A stretch of DNA of 64,000 bases, taken from the NCBI RefSeq assembly GCF_039710355.1, contig NZ_JBDKWZ010000014.1, positions 120,984-184,983 of the forward strand. The letters are read 5' to 3'. Positions 9,563 to 18,124 of the stretch are shown in pieces. How positions within the stretch are numbered: position 1 is the stretch's first letter; every line of letters begins with the position of its first letter. This DNA comes from Rapidithrix thailandica (GTDB lineage: Bacteria; Bacteroidota; Bacteroidia; Cytophagales; Flammeovirgaceae). Position numbers and translations under genes: made by a program. The notes under the pieces were generated by a model that worked only from the letters and a program-made list of their open reading frames with translations, had not been told where the DNA came from and did no database searches.

Positions 9563-9879
9563 ATAAAGAACTTCATCTCCTCTCTGCCGTTATGCGTCCT
9601 CCTTTGAAGGGTAAGAAAGCCGTTTGATCTGTTAATGATCCATCGTTTACAACTATTTACCCACTCTCTATTTCACCCCTTCATCCTTTCTCTATTTCAC
9701 TCACTTACCCCTTCACTCATTCACTTTTTGTTTAAATAGTGGCCTGAAACCCAATTACTTTCATGGTTCTTAATTTTTTTTACTGTTATTTAGGTATTTT
9801 AATATAGGGATTGCCTTTGAAAACCGGTGGGGCTTGACTAGCTTTACCCCGGTAAATTTCAACCAAATAATCTGATCTA
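9563..9879. other. Intergenic region
   Basis: These 317 bases contain a run of direct pyrimidine-rich near-repeats (CACTCACTTACCCCTTCACT type, about 9655-9730) and no ORF or clear hairpin. The promoter of the LRR gene should lie in the right part. Confidence 0.4.
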
Positions 9880-11925
9880 ATGTCTGAACAGGCTTTACAA
9901 CGTATCGCACAAGAAAAAAGAGATAGAACCGGCAAACTGGATTTAGGTACTTGCGGACTGACGGAAATTCCCAAGGAAGTATTTGAACTTGCATGGTTAG
10001 AAGAATTATCTTTTTGTAATGACCCCGATGAAAAAAAGCATTGGGGGGTGATGCCTCCTTATCAGCCTAAAAGGGGGCACTTCAATTACTTTAAAATGGA
10101 GGCTTTTCCCGATGAATTTGTCCGTTTGAAGAATTTGAAAAAATTGTATTGGGGAGGCGATGATGATTTTTGTGAGGAGCAAATACGGTATTGGGAAGCG
10201 AACGATTGCAGTGTATTGGGGCAGCTGGAAACTTTACAAACCTTATACCTGAAAAATAACCTCATCCAAGACTATCGCTTTTTGACGAAACTCCCAAAGT
10301 TACAATCTCTGAATTTGAGTGAAAATATGATTCGTGAGTTTCGTTTTTCGGAAATAACATCTCATCTCCGTTACTTGGATCTCAGCGATAATGAATTGGA
10401 AAATAGTCATTTTATAGAAAATCTCACGCAGCTTTCACACCTGGACCTGGGAGGAAATAACCTTAAGGAAATTGAGCATTTGGCCAATCTTTCACACCTG
10501 CAAAGCTTAAATATCAGTGGGAATGAAGTCTTTGATTTCAGCATTTTGGGTGAAATGAAAAGACTACAAACCTTGCACTTTAACCCGAATGATATCAGTG
10601 ATGCCCAAGTATTGAAAAGTATGCCTGATTTGGAATATTTATCCATAAGTGACGGAGTGATGAATGACTTCCGTTTCTTAAGCAATCTTTCCAATCTGCA
10701 TACGGTAGATCTTGGAAGTAATTTGATTGACGACTTACGTTTTTTGGAAAAACTGCCCAACCTGCTTTCGTTGGATCTCAGTAATAATGAAATCAGTGAC
10801 ATTCGTGGTTTGGAAGCATTATCCAACTTACAAACCTTAAATCTGAGTCGGAATAATATTGAAGATATTTCCGGTTTAAAAAACTTATGGAGACTTCAAG
10901 CCTTAGACGTAAGTAATAATCAAATTCAGAATATTCATAGCTTAAAGGAGCTTAACCGGCTGCAATCTCTGCAATTGGATTGTAATGAAATAGAGGATAG
11001 TACCAGTCTGGGGTATTTAGCAAATCTGGAAACCTTATCTCTCAGCAATAATCAAATTCAGGATATTCATAGCTTAAGGGGACTTACACAACTTCGTTTT
11101 CTGGATTTGGGCTTTAATGAAATTATGGATATTTTGCCTTTGGCCCACCTTACCAAACTTCAATATTTATCTTTTGAGGGAGAAAGTACTAATCATTTTG
11201 AGGTGTTAGAGCAGTTTACGGCTTTGCAAACGCTGGAGCTCAAAGGAATGGAACTGAACGATTTGTGTTTTTTGGAGAAGCTTACTGAATTACAATCGCT
11301 CAGTTTGGAATATTGTATGATTGATGAGTTGGATGCTCTCAAACCGATGTCAAAGCTTTTGTTCTTGAGTTTGGAAAATACGGGTATTACGGATATCCGG
11401 TTTTTAGAAAGCTTTTCTAATTTACAAAGCCTCAACCTCAATGAAAACCAAGTTGAAGATCTCCGGCCCTTGGAGACGTTAACCCGGTTGCAAGTGTTAA
11501 GTCTTTCTCAAAATCCGGTAAAGGATTATCATAGTCTGTCAAAGCTACCCAACTTGCAGTCTTTGGACATCAGTCAGAATTATGTGAGGGACATAGGCTT
11601 TACAAGTGCCTGTAAAGAGTTGCAATTCTTAAAGTTGAGCCAGAACCCTGTCAATGATGTTAGCGCATTAACAGAGCTTCCTCATTTATTATTTTTGGAT
11701 ATAAGAGGGACTTCCCTCCATGACCTAAGCATCTTGGAAGAATTAAAGGCATTGCAAAGTTTTTATAGTAGCAAAGTTGCCTTGGAGAAAAGCGCTTGGT
11801 TGGAAAAGGTCACGGAAGTAACACCGGATTACCTGTATAGAAAACAATTGGAGGAATTAGGAATAACAGAAAAACTACCCAACCTAATCGGGCTGTACTT
11901 TGACGAATCAGACTCTTGGGTATAG
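9880..11925 (+). CDS. Cytoplasmic leucine-rich-repeat protein
   Basis: The 681-aa protein has no signal peptide or membrane segment. After an N-terminal cap (about 1-110, including LDLGTCGLTEIPKEVFEL, a segment typical of bacterial LRR proteins related to the Roc-COR group) it consists of about 22 tandem LRRs of 22 residues. They are of the SDS22/internalin type (LxxLxxLxLSxNxIxDIxxL), continuous to about residue 640. No Roc GTPase, kinase or TIR domain follows, so this is an LRR-only protein-binding scaffold. It is 30 bases upstream of the small TonB_C gene and may be co-transcribed with it. Partner unknown. Confidence 0.85.
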   Translation: MSEQALQRIAQEKRDRTGKLDLGTCGLTEIPKEVFELAWLEELSFCNDPDEKKHWGVMPPYQPKRGHFNYFKMEAFPDEFVRLKNLKKLYWGGDDDFCEEQIRYWEANDCSVLGQLETLQTLYLKNNLIQDYRFLTKLPKLQSLNLSENMIREFRFSEITSHLRYLDLSDNELENSHFIENLTQLSHLDLGGNNLKEIEHLANLSHLQSLNISGNEVFDFSILGEMKRLQTLHFNPNDISDAQVLKSMPDLEYLSISDGVMNDFRFLSNLSNLHTVDLGSNLIDDLRFLEKLPNLLSLDLSNNEISDIRGLEALSNLQTLNLSRNNIEDISGLKNLWRLQALDVSNNQIQNIHSLKELNRLQSLQLDCNEIEDSTSLGYLANLETLSLSNNQIQDIHSLRGLTQLRFLDLGFNEIMDILPLAHLTKLQYLSFEGESTNHFEVLEQFTALQTLELKGMELNDLCFLEKLTELQSLSLEYCMIDELDALKPMSKLLFLSLENTGITDIRFLESFSNLQSLNLNENQVEDLRPLETLTRLQVLSLSQNPVKDYHSLSKLPNLQSLDISQNYVRDIGFTSACKELQFLKLSQNPVNDVSALTELPHLLFLDIRGTSLHDLSILEELKALQSFYSSKVALEKSAWLEKVTEVTPDYLYRKQLEELGITEKLPNLIGLYFDESDSWV

Positions 11926-11955
11926 GGTTGGTAAACAGTTCAAACAGAAAATTTA

Positions 11956-12387
11956 ATGAAGCAATTACTTGGAATACTATTTACTAGCATGGTGCTGATA
12001 GTTGAAGCAAAGGGGCAAAGCGACACAGGGGTGCAAACGGCTGACACTACAGTAACAGAAAAGCCCCATAGGGTTGAAAAATATGCGGAGTTTCCTGGAG
12101 GAATGATGAATTTTTACGTAAAGTATATCTCCAAAAAATTAAAATACCCAAAGGACGCAAAGAAATTGGGAATAGAAGGAATCGTCAGAATAGAGTTTAT
12201 CGTTGAATCGACTGGTGAAATCAGACAGGAAAGTGTACGAGTCGTTAGAGGTATTTATGCTTCGTGTGACAGTGAAGTTGTACGGCTGATTAAGAAAAGC
12301 CCAAAGTGGATACCTGGATTTTCAAGTGAATTAAATAAAAATATAGCACAAAAAATTATCTTACCGATTCACTTTAGATTGAAATGA
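11956..12387 (+). CDS. Small exported protein with TonB C-terminal domain
   Basis: The 143-aa protein has a signal peptide or anchor (about 1-21) and then almost only a TonB_C domain (about 58-143: KYPKDAKKLGIEGIVRIEFIV, completed by the conserved ending on a hydrophobic strand). In Bacteroidota such domains occur as stand-alone periplasmic proteins and fused to M56 peptidases, as in the gene at 20670. It lacks the Pro-rich spacer of an energy-transducing TonB, so it is probably not the main transducer. The domain call is firm; the function is unclear. Confidence 0.8.
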   Translation: MKQLLGILFTSMVLIVEAKGQSDTGVQTADTTVTEKPHRVEKYAEFPGGMMNFYVKYISKKLKYPKDAKKLGIEGIVRIEFIVESTGEIRQESVRVVRGIYASCDSEVVRLIKKSPKWIPGFSSELNKNIAQKIILPIHFRLK

Positions 12388-12631
12388 TTGGCTGTTTTAA
12401 TTTAAACGAATGATCCATATTGAAAAAGGGTGTCTACAGTACCCTTTACGGTTACATTTCCAAACACTAAGGTTAAACAAAAAGTACCTTTTTAGTGGTT
12501 TGCGTTTATTTTTTCGTTTTTCGAACGATCAAATCCGAAAACCAGTAAAACCTGCCTTTACAAGTAACATTTGAAGGTTTGTGTCATTTTTCTCTTTTAT
12601 TGTAGATTTCCTTTTTATTTTCCCCTCTTAA

Positions 12632-13143
12632 ATGGTAAAGATGAAATATTTACCATTTGAAAATATAACCTATAAGACAAAACTGGATTCTGAAGAAATT
12701 CAAAATAGAATTACAGAAATCATTGAACCTGAAAAGATCTTTAGGAAGACAGGTTTTTGGGGAAGTAGTAATTACAAACCATATGAAGGACGAGTGGATG
12801 GAACGTCATTTACTATTACCAGAATAATTGGATATGGAAATTCTTTCCTACCACGAATTAAGGGAAATATTGAAAGGATATTCATGGAACAAAGATCTAC
12901 GTATAAATGAGGTTACATCCATTGGTTATGGTCTTCATGTTGATATGGCTTGGTGGAGTTGGGATGGGGTGTTTGGCTGTTTTGGGGTCCTTTTCAAAAA
13001 GGCATAATTTTGATTCAATGTCCTTAATTCCTTTTGGAATGCTAATTTTGGGTTATGTAATCGTAACAGGTGGCTTCAAATACGAAAGCATAAAATCGAA
13101 AAAATATTTTGCTGAATTGTTTGAAGCAGAAAATGAAGAATAA
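12632..13143 (+). pseudogene. Broken gene for a two-helix membrane protein (frameshift plus stop)
   Basis: Two overlapping ORFs (12632-12910 and 12907-13143) look like halves of one gene. The first gives a soluble N-terminal part ending PRIKGNIERIF. In the frame of the second, bases 12886-12903 read G-T-K-I-Y-V, then a TAA, then MRLHPLVMVFM. A single protein would thus read through ...GNIER..GTKIYV-x-MRLHP, broken by a frame change near 12884 and a stop at 12904. The second half has two hydrophobic helices (about residues 5-28 and 41-58 of that ORF). Function unknown. Alternatively these are two genuinely separate, translationally coupled small genes (ATGA overlap). Confidence 0.55.
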
Positions 13144-13171
13144 AACCATTTGTCAAAGTAGGCAAAAGCTA

Positions 13172-13268
13172 AATTTAACGTTTTAGGCTCTTCACCTTGT
13201 TCGTTACAGGCGGGCTGTAAAAGGCTACACAATTTGCCACTACTCATATAATTAACCGTTAGTTATAA
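13172..13268 (+). other. Possible attC-like recombination site (weak)
   Basis: This intergenic stretch begins ATTTAAC, which fits an integron R'' core box, and ends AACCGTTAGTTATAAC with a GTT-type box. Between are imperfectly complementary GGC-rich blocks. Small unknown genes lie on both sides, as in cassette arrays. The right box does not fully match GTTRRRY and no integrase is seen. Confidence 0.2.
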
Positions 13269-13286
13269 CATAAACTCAATAAAAAA

Positions 13287-14123
13287 ATGATTCCGAAAAT
13301 TAACAAATACGAATTTTATTTATACAGTGATTTTTCTGACGGGGATAACCCTCTGAACTTGATTCAACTGATTGCTCATTCGAATGAATATGTGGATAAC
13401 GTTATTTTAAGCCCTGCAGAACAGAAAATATTCTCAAAAAGAATACAGCTTTGTGAAATGCTATTTGAAGATGAATGGACTTCCCGGAATGGAAAAATTC
13501 CATTCTTTTTTGAGTTTCCTGAAAGAAAAGATGTTGAAGATTATTACAAAAAACTGATCCTTTTTGCGAATGAATTTCAATTTGAATCCGAGATTCCTAA
13601 TTTAAAGAAAACATTAGAGTTTTATATTGAGAATGAGGCGGAAATAAAAGAACTCGGTGAAAACCAAGAAGATGACGATTGGTGGGATAAAACCCAAGCG
13701 TTGGAAGATAAATATAACGCTTATTATTCTCAAACATTAGAAATCGTAGCGAATCAAATTATAAAGAATCCGGATAATTTTTGCAGAGATGAACAAGGCA
13801 ACTCTATTAATCCAAATTATACGGGGAAATATAAAGAGTATTTAAAAAATGGGATTCTCAAATGTGAGTATTCAGTGGTAAATGGACAAATATTAGGTGA
13901 ATATACTGAATATGACAATGATGGTAACAAACGAAAACTATCCTTTAAAGAAGGATGCTTTGATGAAGAAACTATTAAAAGTTGGCATAGCAATGGCCAA
14001 ATTGAATTTGAGAAAATAAATGATTCCGATTATCGATATTGGTATGATAACGGACAAATGGAAATGGAACGGATAAGTGATGTTGTCAAAAAATGGAATA
14101 GAAATGGAGAACAAATACGGTAA
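13287..14123 (+). CDS. Protein with C-terminal MORN/YwqK-like repeats
   Basis: The 278-aa cytoplasmic protein has no signal peptide. Residues 1-175 are acidic and helical with no family I recognise. Residues about 180-278 contain four short repeats of the pattern WHxNGQIExEK, YWYDNGQMEMER and WNRNGEQI, the MORN-variant repeat annotated as the YwqK-type antitoxin component in Bacteroidota. No toxin partner is adjacent. It is AT-rich compared with flanking genes and sits beside a broken gene, which suggests an accessory cassette. Confidence 0.6.
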   Translation: MIPKINKYEFYLYSDFSDGDNPLNLIQLIAHSNEYVDNVILSPAEQKIFSKRIQLCEMLFEDEWTSRNGKIPFFFEFPERKDVEDYYKKLILFANEFQFESEIPNLKKTLEFYIENEAEIKELGENQEDDDWWDKTQALEDKYNAYYSQTLEIVANQIIKNPDNFCRDEQGNSINPNYTGKYKEYLKNGILKCEYSVVNGQILGEYTEYDNDGNKRKLSFKEGCFDEETIKSWHSNGQIEFEKINDSDYRYWYDNGQMEMERISDVVKKWNRNGEQIR

Positions 14124-14207
14124 TTACCCATGGCTATCATTCATTGTGGTTTTGTGTAAAAAGCCTGAATCGTTACGAACTTGTCATGCACCTTGCGGGA
14201 TTGTATT

Positions 14208-14828
14208 TTAAGACTCGATTTTTTTCAAATATTGTATTCTGCCTTTTTCAGTTAGGTATGGAAATATACTTTGGTTTATTACTTGTGAATATTCCAAAAC
14301 CATGTTTTTTGAAATTTTCTCCGAATGAATAGACGCCGATGAAGCCCAAAAATCACTTAAAATTTGAAGCCGTATAAATAAGTTTTTGTACTCAGAGGGT
14401 AAGATTTCTTCTCGTAAAAATCCATTTTCAATTAACAGCGTTAAGGAATTAAAAAACTGTTGCTCCCTGACTTTGATCAGTTCTTTATAATGGGCTCTTA
14501 TCTTTTCGTGTTGTCGGATGATCAAAGTAAAATCCAGTAGAAAAAAGCGGTATTCAAAAAAAGAAAGCAATGTACTTTGAGTGATGTTAAAAAATGACTG
14601 TAACATACCGCCCAAAGTAGATGACTTTACAATGGAAGTATCGATTTTTTTTACCAATTGAAAATATAGCGCTTCAATGATATGCTCTCGCTTTTTAAAA
14701 TGATATTGTAAGTTTCCTACACTGATATTGAGTTCATCGGCTACCGTTCTCAAAGAAACGTTTGACAAACCTCTTTCATTAAATAGTTTTAATGACTGCT
14801 CTAATATATTTTCTTTTGTGTTACTCAT
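14208..14828 (-). CDS. TetR/AcrR-family transcriptional repressor
   Basis: The 206-aa protein has the N-terminal TetR helix-turn-helix (about residues 4-60; SLRTVADELNISVGNLQYHFKKREHII) and an all-helical C-terminal ligand domain. It is divergent from the FAD monooxygenase at 14911 across an 82-base gap holding two near-identical palindromes. It is therefore very likely an autoregulated repressor of the monooxygenase, released by that enzyme's substrate or a related aromatic compound. The link to the neighbour is inference from the layout. Confidence 0.9.
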   Translation of the reverse strand: MSNTKENILEQSLKLFNERGLSNVSLRTVADELNISVGNLQYHFKKREHIIEALYFQLVKKIDTSIVKSSTLGGMLQSFFNITQSTLLSFFEYRFFLLDFTLIIRQHEKIRAHYKELIKVREQQFFNSLTLLIENGFLREEILPSEYKNLFIRLQILSDFWASSASIHSEKISKNMVLEYSQVINQSIFPYLTEKGRIQYLKKIES

Positions 14829-14848
14829 AGCCGCAAAGTTACTTAACT

Positions 14849-14864
14849 TAGTACAATTGTACTA
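14849..14864. promoter_or_regulatory. Probable TetR operator 1
   Basis: A perfect 16-bp palindrome, TAGTACAATTGTACTA, lies 21 bases from the tetR start codon. It shares the half-site TAGTACA with operator 2. It would cover the tetR promoter. Confidence 0.75.
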
Positions 14865-14875
14865 GTTGAATTGTT

Positions 14876-14895
14876 TTTAGTACATTTGTACTAAA
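14876..14895. promoter_or_regulatory. Probable TetR operator 2
   Basis: A perfect 20-bp palindrome with half-site TTTAGTACA, centred 29 bp from operator 1 and 15 bases before the monooxygenase start. Repression of the monooxygenase by the divergent TetR protein is the simplest reading. Confidence 0.78.
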
Positions 14896-14910
14896 CAAAG
14901 ATAAATTAAG

Positions 14911-16044
14911 ATGACAATCGATATTATCGGAGCAGGAATCGGAGGATTAACCACAGCAATTGCTCTCGAACAAAAAGGGTTTAAAACCAGGATTTTTGAA
15001 CAGGCTGAAAGTATTAAACCTGTAGGTGCGGGCATTATCCTGGCGAATAATGCAATGCAAGTGTATGAAAAGTTGGGTTTAAGAAACGTAATTGAAGAAA
15101 ATGGAAATCCTATTTCTTCCATGAACATTACCAATACCCATCTGAAAATTCTTTCAAAAGTGGACTTGTCCTATTTTGAAAAGAAATATAGAGTGAAAAA
15201 CATTGCCATACACCGGGGTGCCTTGCAACGAATTTTATTGGATAAGTTGAAGTCTACGGAGATTACCCTTAACCATAAACTTGATAAGGTGATCAAAAAT
15301 GCAGAGGGTTATGCCTTGACGTTTACGAACGGGCAGCAAGTTCAATCTTCTGTTCTTTTAGGGGCCGATGGGATTAATTCCATGGTAAGGAGGGAGTTAT
15401 TTCCAAACACTAGCGTAAGAAATGTAAATCAAATATGTTGGAGAGGAGTTATTGATTTCAATTTACCCATAGAATATAAAAATGAATTAAATGAAGCCTG
15501 GGGCAAAGCGGAACGGTTTGGCTTTGTTCAAATTGCCGAAAATAAAGTGTATTGGTACGCACTTAAGTCTTTTAAAAAGAATAAAGAGGAATTCTCTGTA
15601 AATAATATCGAAAAATACTATGGGAAATACCATTCGGTCATTAAAGATATAATTTCCTGTACCCAAAAAGACCGCGTAAATACGGCCGAAATATCCGATC
15701 TAAAACCAACAGGTAGTTGGCATAAAGAGAATGTTTGCTTAATCGGTGACGCTGCCCATGCCACCACGCCAAATATGGGTCAAGGTGCTTGTCAGGCAAT
15801 CGAAGATGCGTATTTACTTTCCGAATGTTTGGATAAGTATGAGCCCGCTCAAGCCTTTGAAGAGTTTCAAAAATTAAGATTACCAAAAGCACACCAAGTA
15901 GTCAATACAAGTTGGTTGATTGGAAAAATGGCTCATCTTTCCAATCCGGTGCTCGTCCGCCTGCGTAACCAGTTGTTGCGATTAACGCCAGAATCTGTCA
16001 ATAGAAGACAAAGCGAACAAATTTTTCAATTGGCAAAAATATGA
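14911..16044 (+). CDS. FAD-dependent monooxygenase (group A, TetX/aromatic hydroxylase-like)
   Basis: The 377-aa protein shows the group A flavoprotein hydroxylase signatures. These are the N-terminal dinucleotide-binding GAGIGGLTTAIALEQKG (about residues 7-23), a middle DG motif (LLGADGINSMVR) and the C-terminal GDAAHATTPNMGQGACQAIEDA that binds the FAD ribityl and pyrophosphate. Such enzymes use NAD(P)H and O2 to hydroxylate aromatic or polycyclic substrates; the family includes salicylate hydroxylase-like enzymes and the tetracycline-inactivating TetX. The substrate cannot be assigned from sequence alone. The control by TetR fits a detoxification or catabolic role. Confidence 0.9.
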   Translation: MTIDIIGAGIGGLTTAIALEQKGFKTRIFEQAESIKPVGAGIILANNAMQVYEKLGLRNVIEENGNPISSMNITNTHLKILSKVDLSYFEKKYRVKNIAIHRGALQRILLDKLKSTEITLNHKLDKVIKNAEGYALTFTNGQQVQSSVLLGADGINSMVRRELFPNTSVRNVNQICWRGVIDFNLPIEYKNELNEAWGKAERFGFVQIAENKVYWYALKSFKKNKEEFSVNNIEKYYGKYHSVIKDIISCTQKDRVNTAEISDLKPTGSWHKENVCLIGDAAHATTPNMGQGACQAIEDAYLLSECLDKYEPAQAFEEFQKLRLPKAHQVVNTSWLIGKMAHLSNPVLVRLRNQLLRLTPESVNRRQSEQIFQLAKI

Positions 16045-16795
16045 TTCCGGTGGTATTGCCAATACCCATTCGCGCCTGAGCAAGGAAAGTGACAAAAATT
16101 ACTAATTTCCTAAGTTGGATGAGTTATTTTCAAATGTATTTGAGAATAGCTCATTTTTAGTCAATGGAATAATTGGCTTTTTTGATGATATGCTATTGTC
16201 CCTTTTGATTCCTTAGTTTAGTTCTGGCGTCTCAAAGAAAGCCTCGTATATCTTGAATAAAGTTGACAGTTTTCAAGCATTGCATTTGTTTAATCCATGA
16301 AGTGGTTTAGACGTATAGTTTTTAACCGAAGATGGAATCAAAATCGGCTCATCAAAGCACATTTTAAAGAGAATAGCCAAAGCTATTATTGCAAAAAGTA
16401 ACACAGAGGAGGCGTTTTTGAAACATTTCAAAAAAAAAGAAAAAGCTTAATTCACTTCCATATTAAAATGGAAAAAATTAAAGACCATCTACAACGGTTT
16501 CGCTATACGCTGTGTCAGATAGTGTATAGCAAAATTTTTATTGTGGACAATCCTCTCAGACGGCTTGTCTGACCTGGAGAATTTACCTTTTGAGAAGAAT
16601 CCATACCTGATTGAAAGCAATAGTTTAAACACACTTTCCTTCACAAAACTTAATGGCTATAAGAATGCTATGAGAAGATGCTTCTCATGGGCTATGCCGT
16701 TATGTGTAATTGAAAAGGTGTTTAGGTTCATCATCATGGGACATTCCTTTTATTACAATTGCCAATTCATCAATAAAACAGAGGTACAATTGATT
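16045..16795. other. Intergenic region with dispersed repeat and hairpin
   Basis: This 751-base region contains the long dispersed repeat (16299-16428). It also holds a hairpin at 16502-16530 (GCTATACGCT paired with AGTGTATAGC, one G-T pair). The protease reading frame is open back to 16541, but those codons show no protein-like character and precede a clear lipoprotein signal, so they are treated as non-coding. Confidence 0.55.
16299..16428 (+). repeat. Long dispersed repeat, left copy of an inverted pair
   Basis: About 130 bp, from GAAGTGGTTTAGACGTATAG to GGCGTTTTTGAAACATT, recur as the reverse complement at 22484-22612 with roughly 90% identity by eye. The first 57 bp also occur at 1959. 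It has no coding potential; an IS end or MITE is likely. Confidence 0.75.
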
Positions 16796-17821
16796 ATGAA
16801 AAATCTATTATTGAAAATTTTACTGTTAACAACTTTTACCTATTTTTTACAAGCCTGTTCCAATGGCGATAATAACCAGCCGAATCCCTCTCCATTACCA
16901 GGGAGCAAAGTTCAAGTCGCTAAAATAGAAGAGATTATCGATGGGGAGGATCAAGTCTTAAAGAATTTGTTGAATAAAGTAAGGGGAAGTGTGGGAAAAA
17001 GAGGCCCGGGATCAAAAACTATCTGGAGCAGAAAAAACGATTACGACCTGGGGCTGTATATCAGCGCAAATCATGTTATTTCTATAAACAGTTGGCTTTC
17101 AAAAAATGCAGAATACTTTGATATCACTTCTGAAGACATGGGTATTTTTGAAACTTCTAAAATTCCTCCGGTGAATGGGCAGGTGGAATTGGAAAACCTT
17201 TGGGTTGCAGATTTTCCTTTAATGCACTTTGATATTTCTACCTCTGTTACCAATTCAACCATTCTGCCTGCTGAGGATTTTTATATTGGCATTGTTGACA
17301 ATCAAAGAGTAGAACCTGGCTCCCTGCCTCAATGGCCAAAACCTGTTGATACAGGCACACCCTTGAAGATGTACGACCCGGACAATCGCACAAAAGCCGG
17401 CCAAACTTGGAATACCCCGAATGTAGGAGAAAATGCCATAGCGCTGGGCTACCCTCAAGATGTAACAAACTTCCCGAACGGTGCGGTGTCTTATGGAAAA
17501 ATACTTTCGGATGAAGAAGCCGCCGTGAAAATTACGGAATTACAAGCAGCCGGAGATATTGAAGGAGATATACCATACAACCCCCATGTCGAATTCTTTC
17601 TGGATGCTCAAGGAGTAGCCGGAATGAGCGGAGGCGGGGTGTTCAATTTGGAAGGACAATTATTAGGCATTATGGTAAGAGCCAGTGATGCGGAAAAAGC
17701 TCCGAAAATTATCCGAGTGGTGAAAGTCACTTACATCAAATCAAAAATGCTGGGGTATTATAATGGGCTGTCACAAACCGGCCAAGAGAAACTCAGACCA
17801 TTTATCAGTGGAGAGCTTTAA
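16796..17821 (+). CDS. Trypsin-like serine protease lipoprotein
   Basis: I place the start at ATG 16796 because it opens a clear lipoprotein signal (MKNLLLKILL to LQAC, Cys21); the frame extends upstream to 16541 without protein-like features. The 341-aa product has chymotrypsin-fold signatures: GMSGGGVF with probable nucleophile Ser278, followed by GQLLGIMV as in HtrA- and trypsin-like peptidases. ISANHVIS offers His93, and MHFD offers a candidate Asp146. It is thus a membrane-anchored periplasmic or surface protease, diverged enough that the triad assignment is tentative. It lies inside the segment bounded by the 130-bp inverted repeats. Confidence 0.7.
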   Translation: MKNLLLKILLLTTFTYFLQACSNGDNNQPNPSPLPGSKVQVAKIEEIIDGEDQVLKNLLNKVRGSVGKRGPGSKTIWSRKNDYDLGLYISANHVISINSWLSKNAEYFDITSEDMGIFETSKIPPVNGQVELENLWVADFPLMHFDISTSVTNSTILPAEDFYIGIVDNQRVEPGSLPQWPKPVDTGTPLKMYDPDNRTKAGQTWNTPNVGENAIALGYPQDVTNFPNGAVSYGKILSDEEAAVKITELQAAGDIEGDIPYNPHVEFFLDAQGVAGMSGGGVFNLEGQLLGIMVRASDAEKAPKIIRVVKVTYIKSKMLGYYNGLSQTGQEKLRPFISGEL

Positions 17822-18124
17822 ACCTGCTCTTACAAACAAATGTGATAACGTTTTAATAAGAACAAATGAGTTGTTAAAACTCAGCAATGAATGTATAAAA
17901 AAACGAAAGTAGATCAACAATGGGATTCTTAAAAATGCTGCTTTGAAGCTCTTGAAATGGGAACTTGCAATCCAAAGGATGAAATTTAATCTAAGAAATT
18001 CAGCCAAAACCAAATGCGATTACGGAAGTTGAAGGCATAGGGTATCAAATCTGTTATTTTATTTGAACAAGGTCATTGTGATGAGTCAAAAAAAGCTAAA
18101 GATTATCAAGGCAAAAATCAGCCG
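17822..18124. other. Intergenic region between convergent genes
   Basis: These 303 bases separate the convergent protease and methyltransferase genes. I see no ORF of substance, no clear terminator hairpin and no repeat. Confidence 0.4.

Noticed and set aside
14911..16044. Naming the monooxygenase as the tetracycline destructase TetX
   Set aside because: The flavoprotein motifs fit many group A hydroxylases, and nothing visible fixes the substrate.
16541..16795. Upstream extension of the trypsin-like protease reading frame
   Set aside because: The extension precedes a clear lipoprotein signal at 16796 and looks non-coding.
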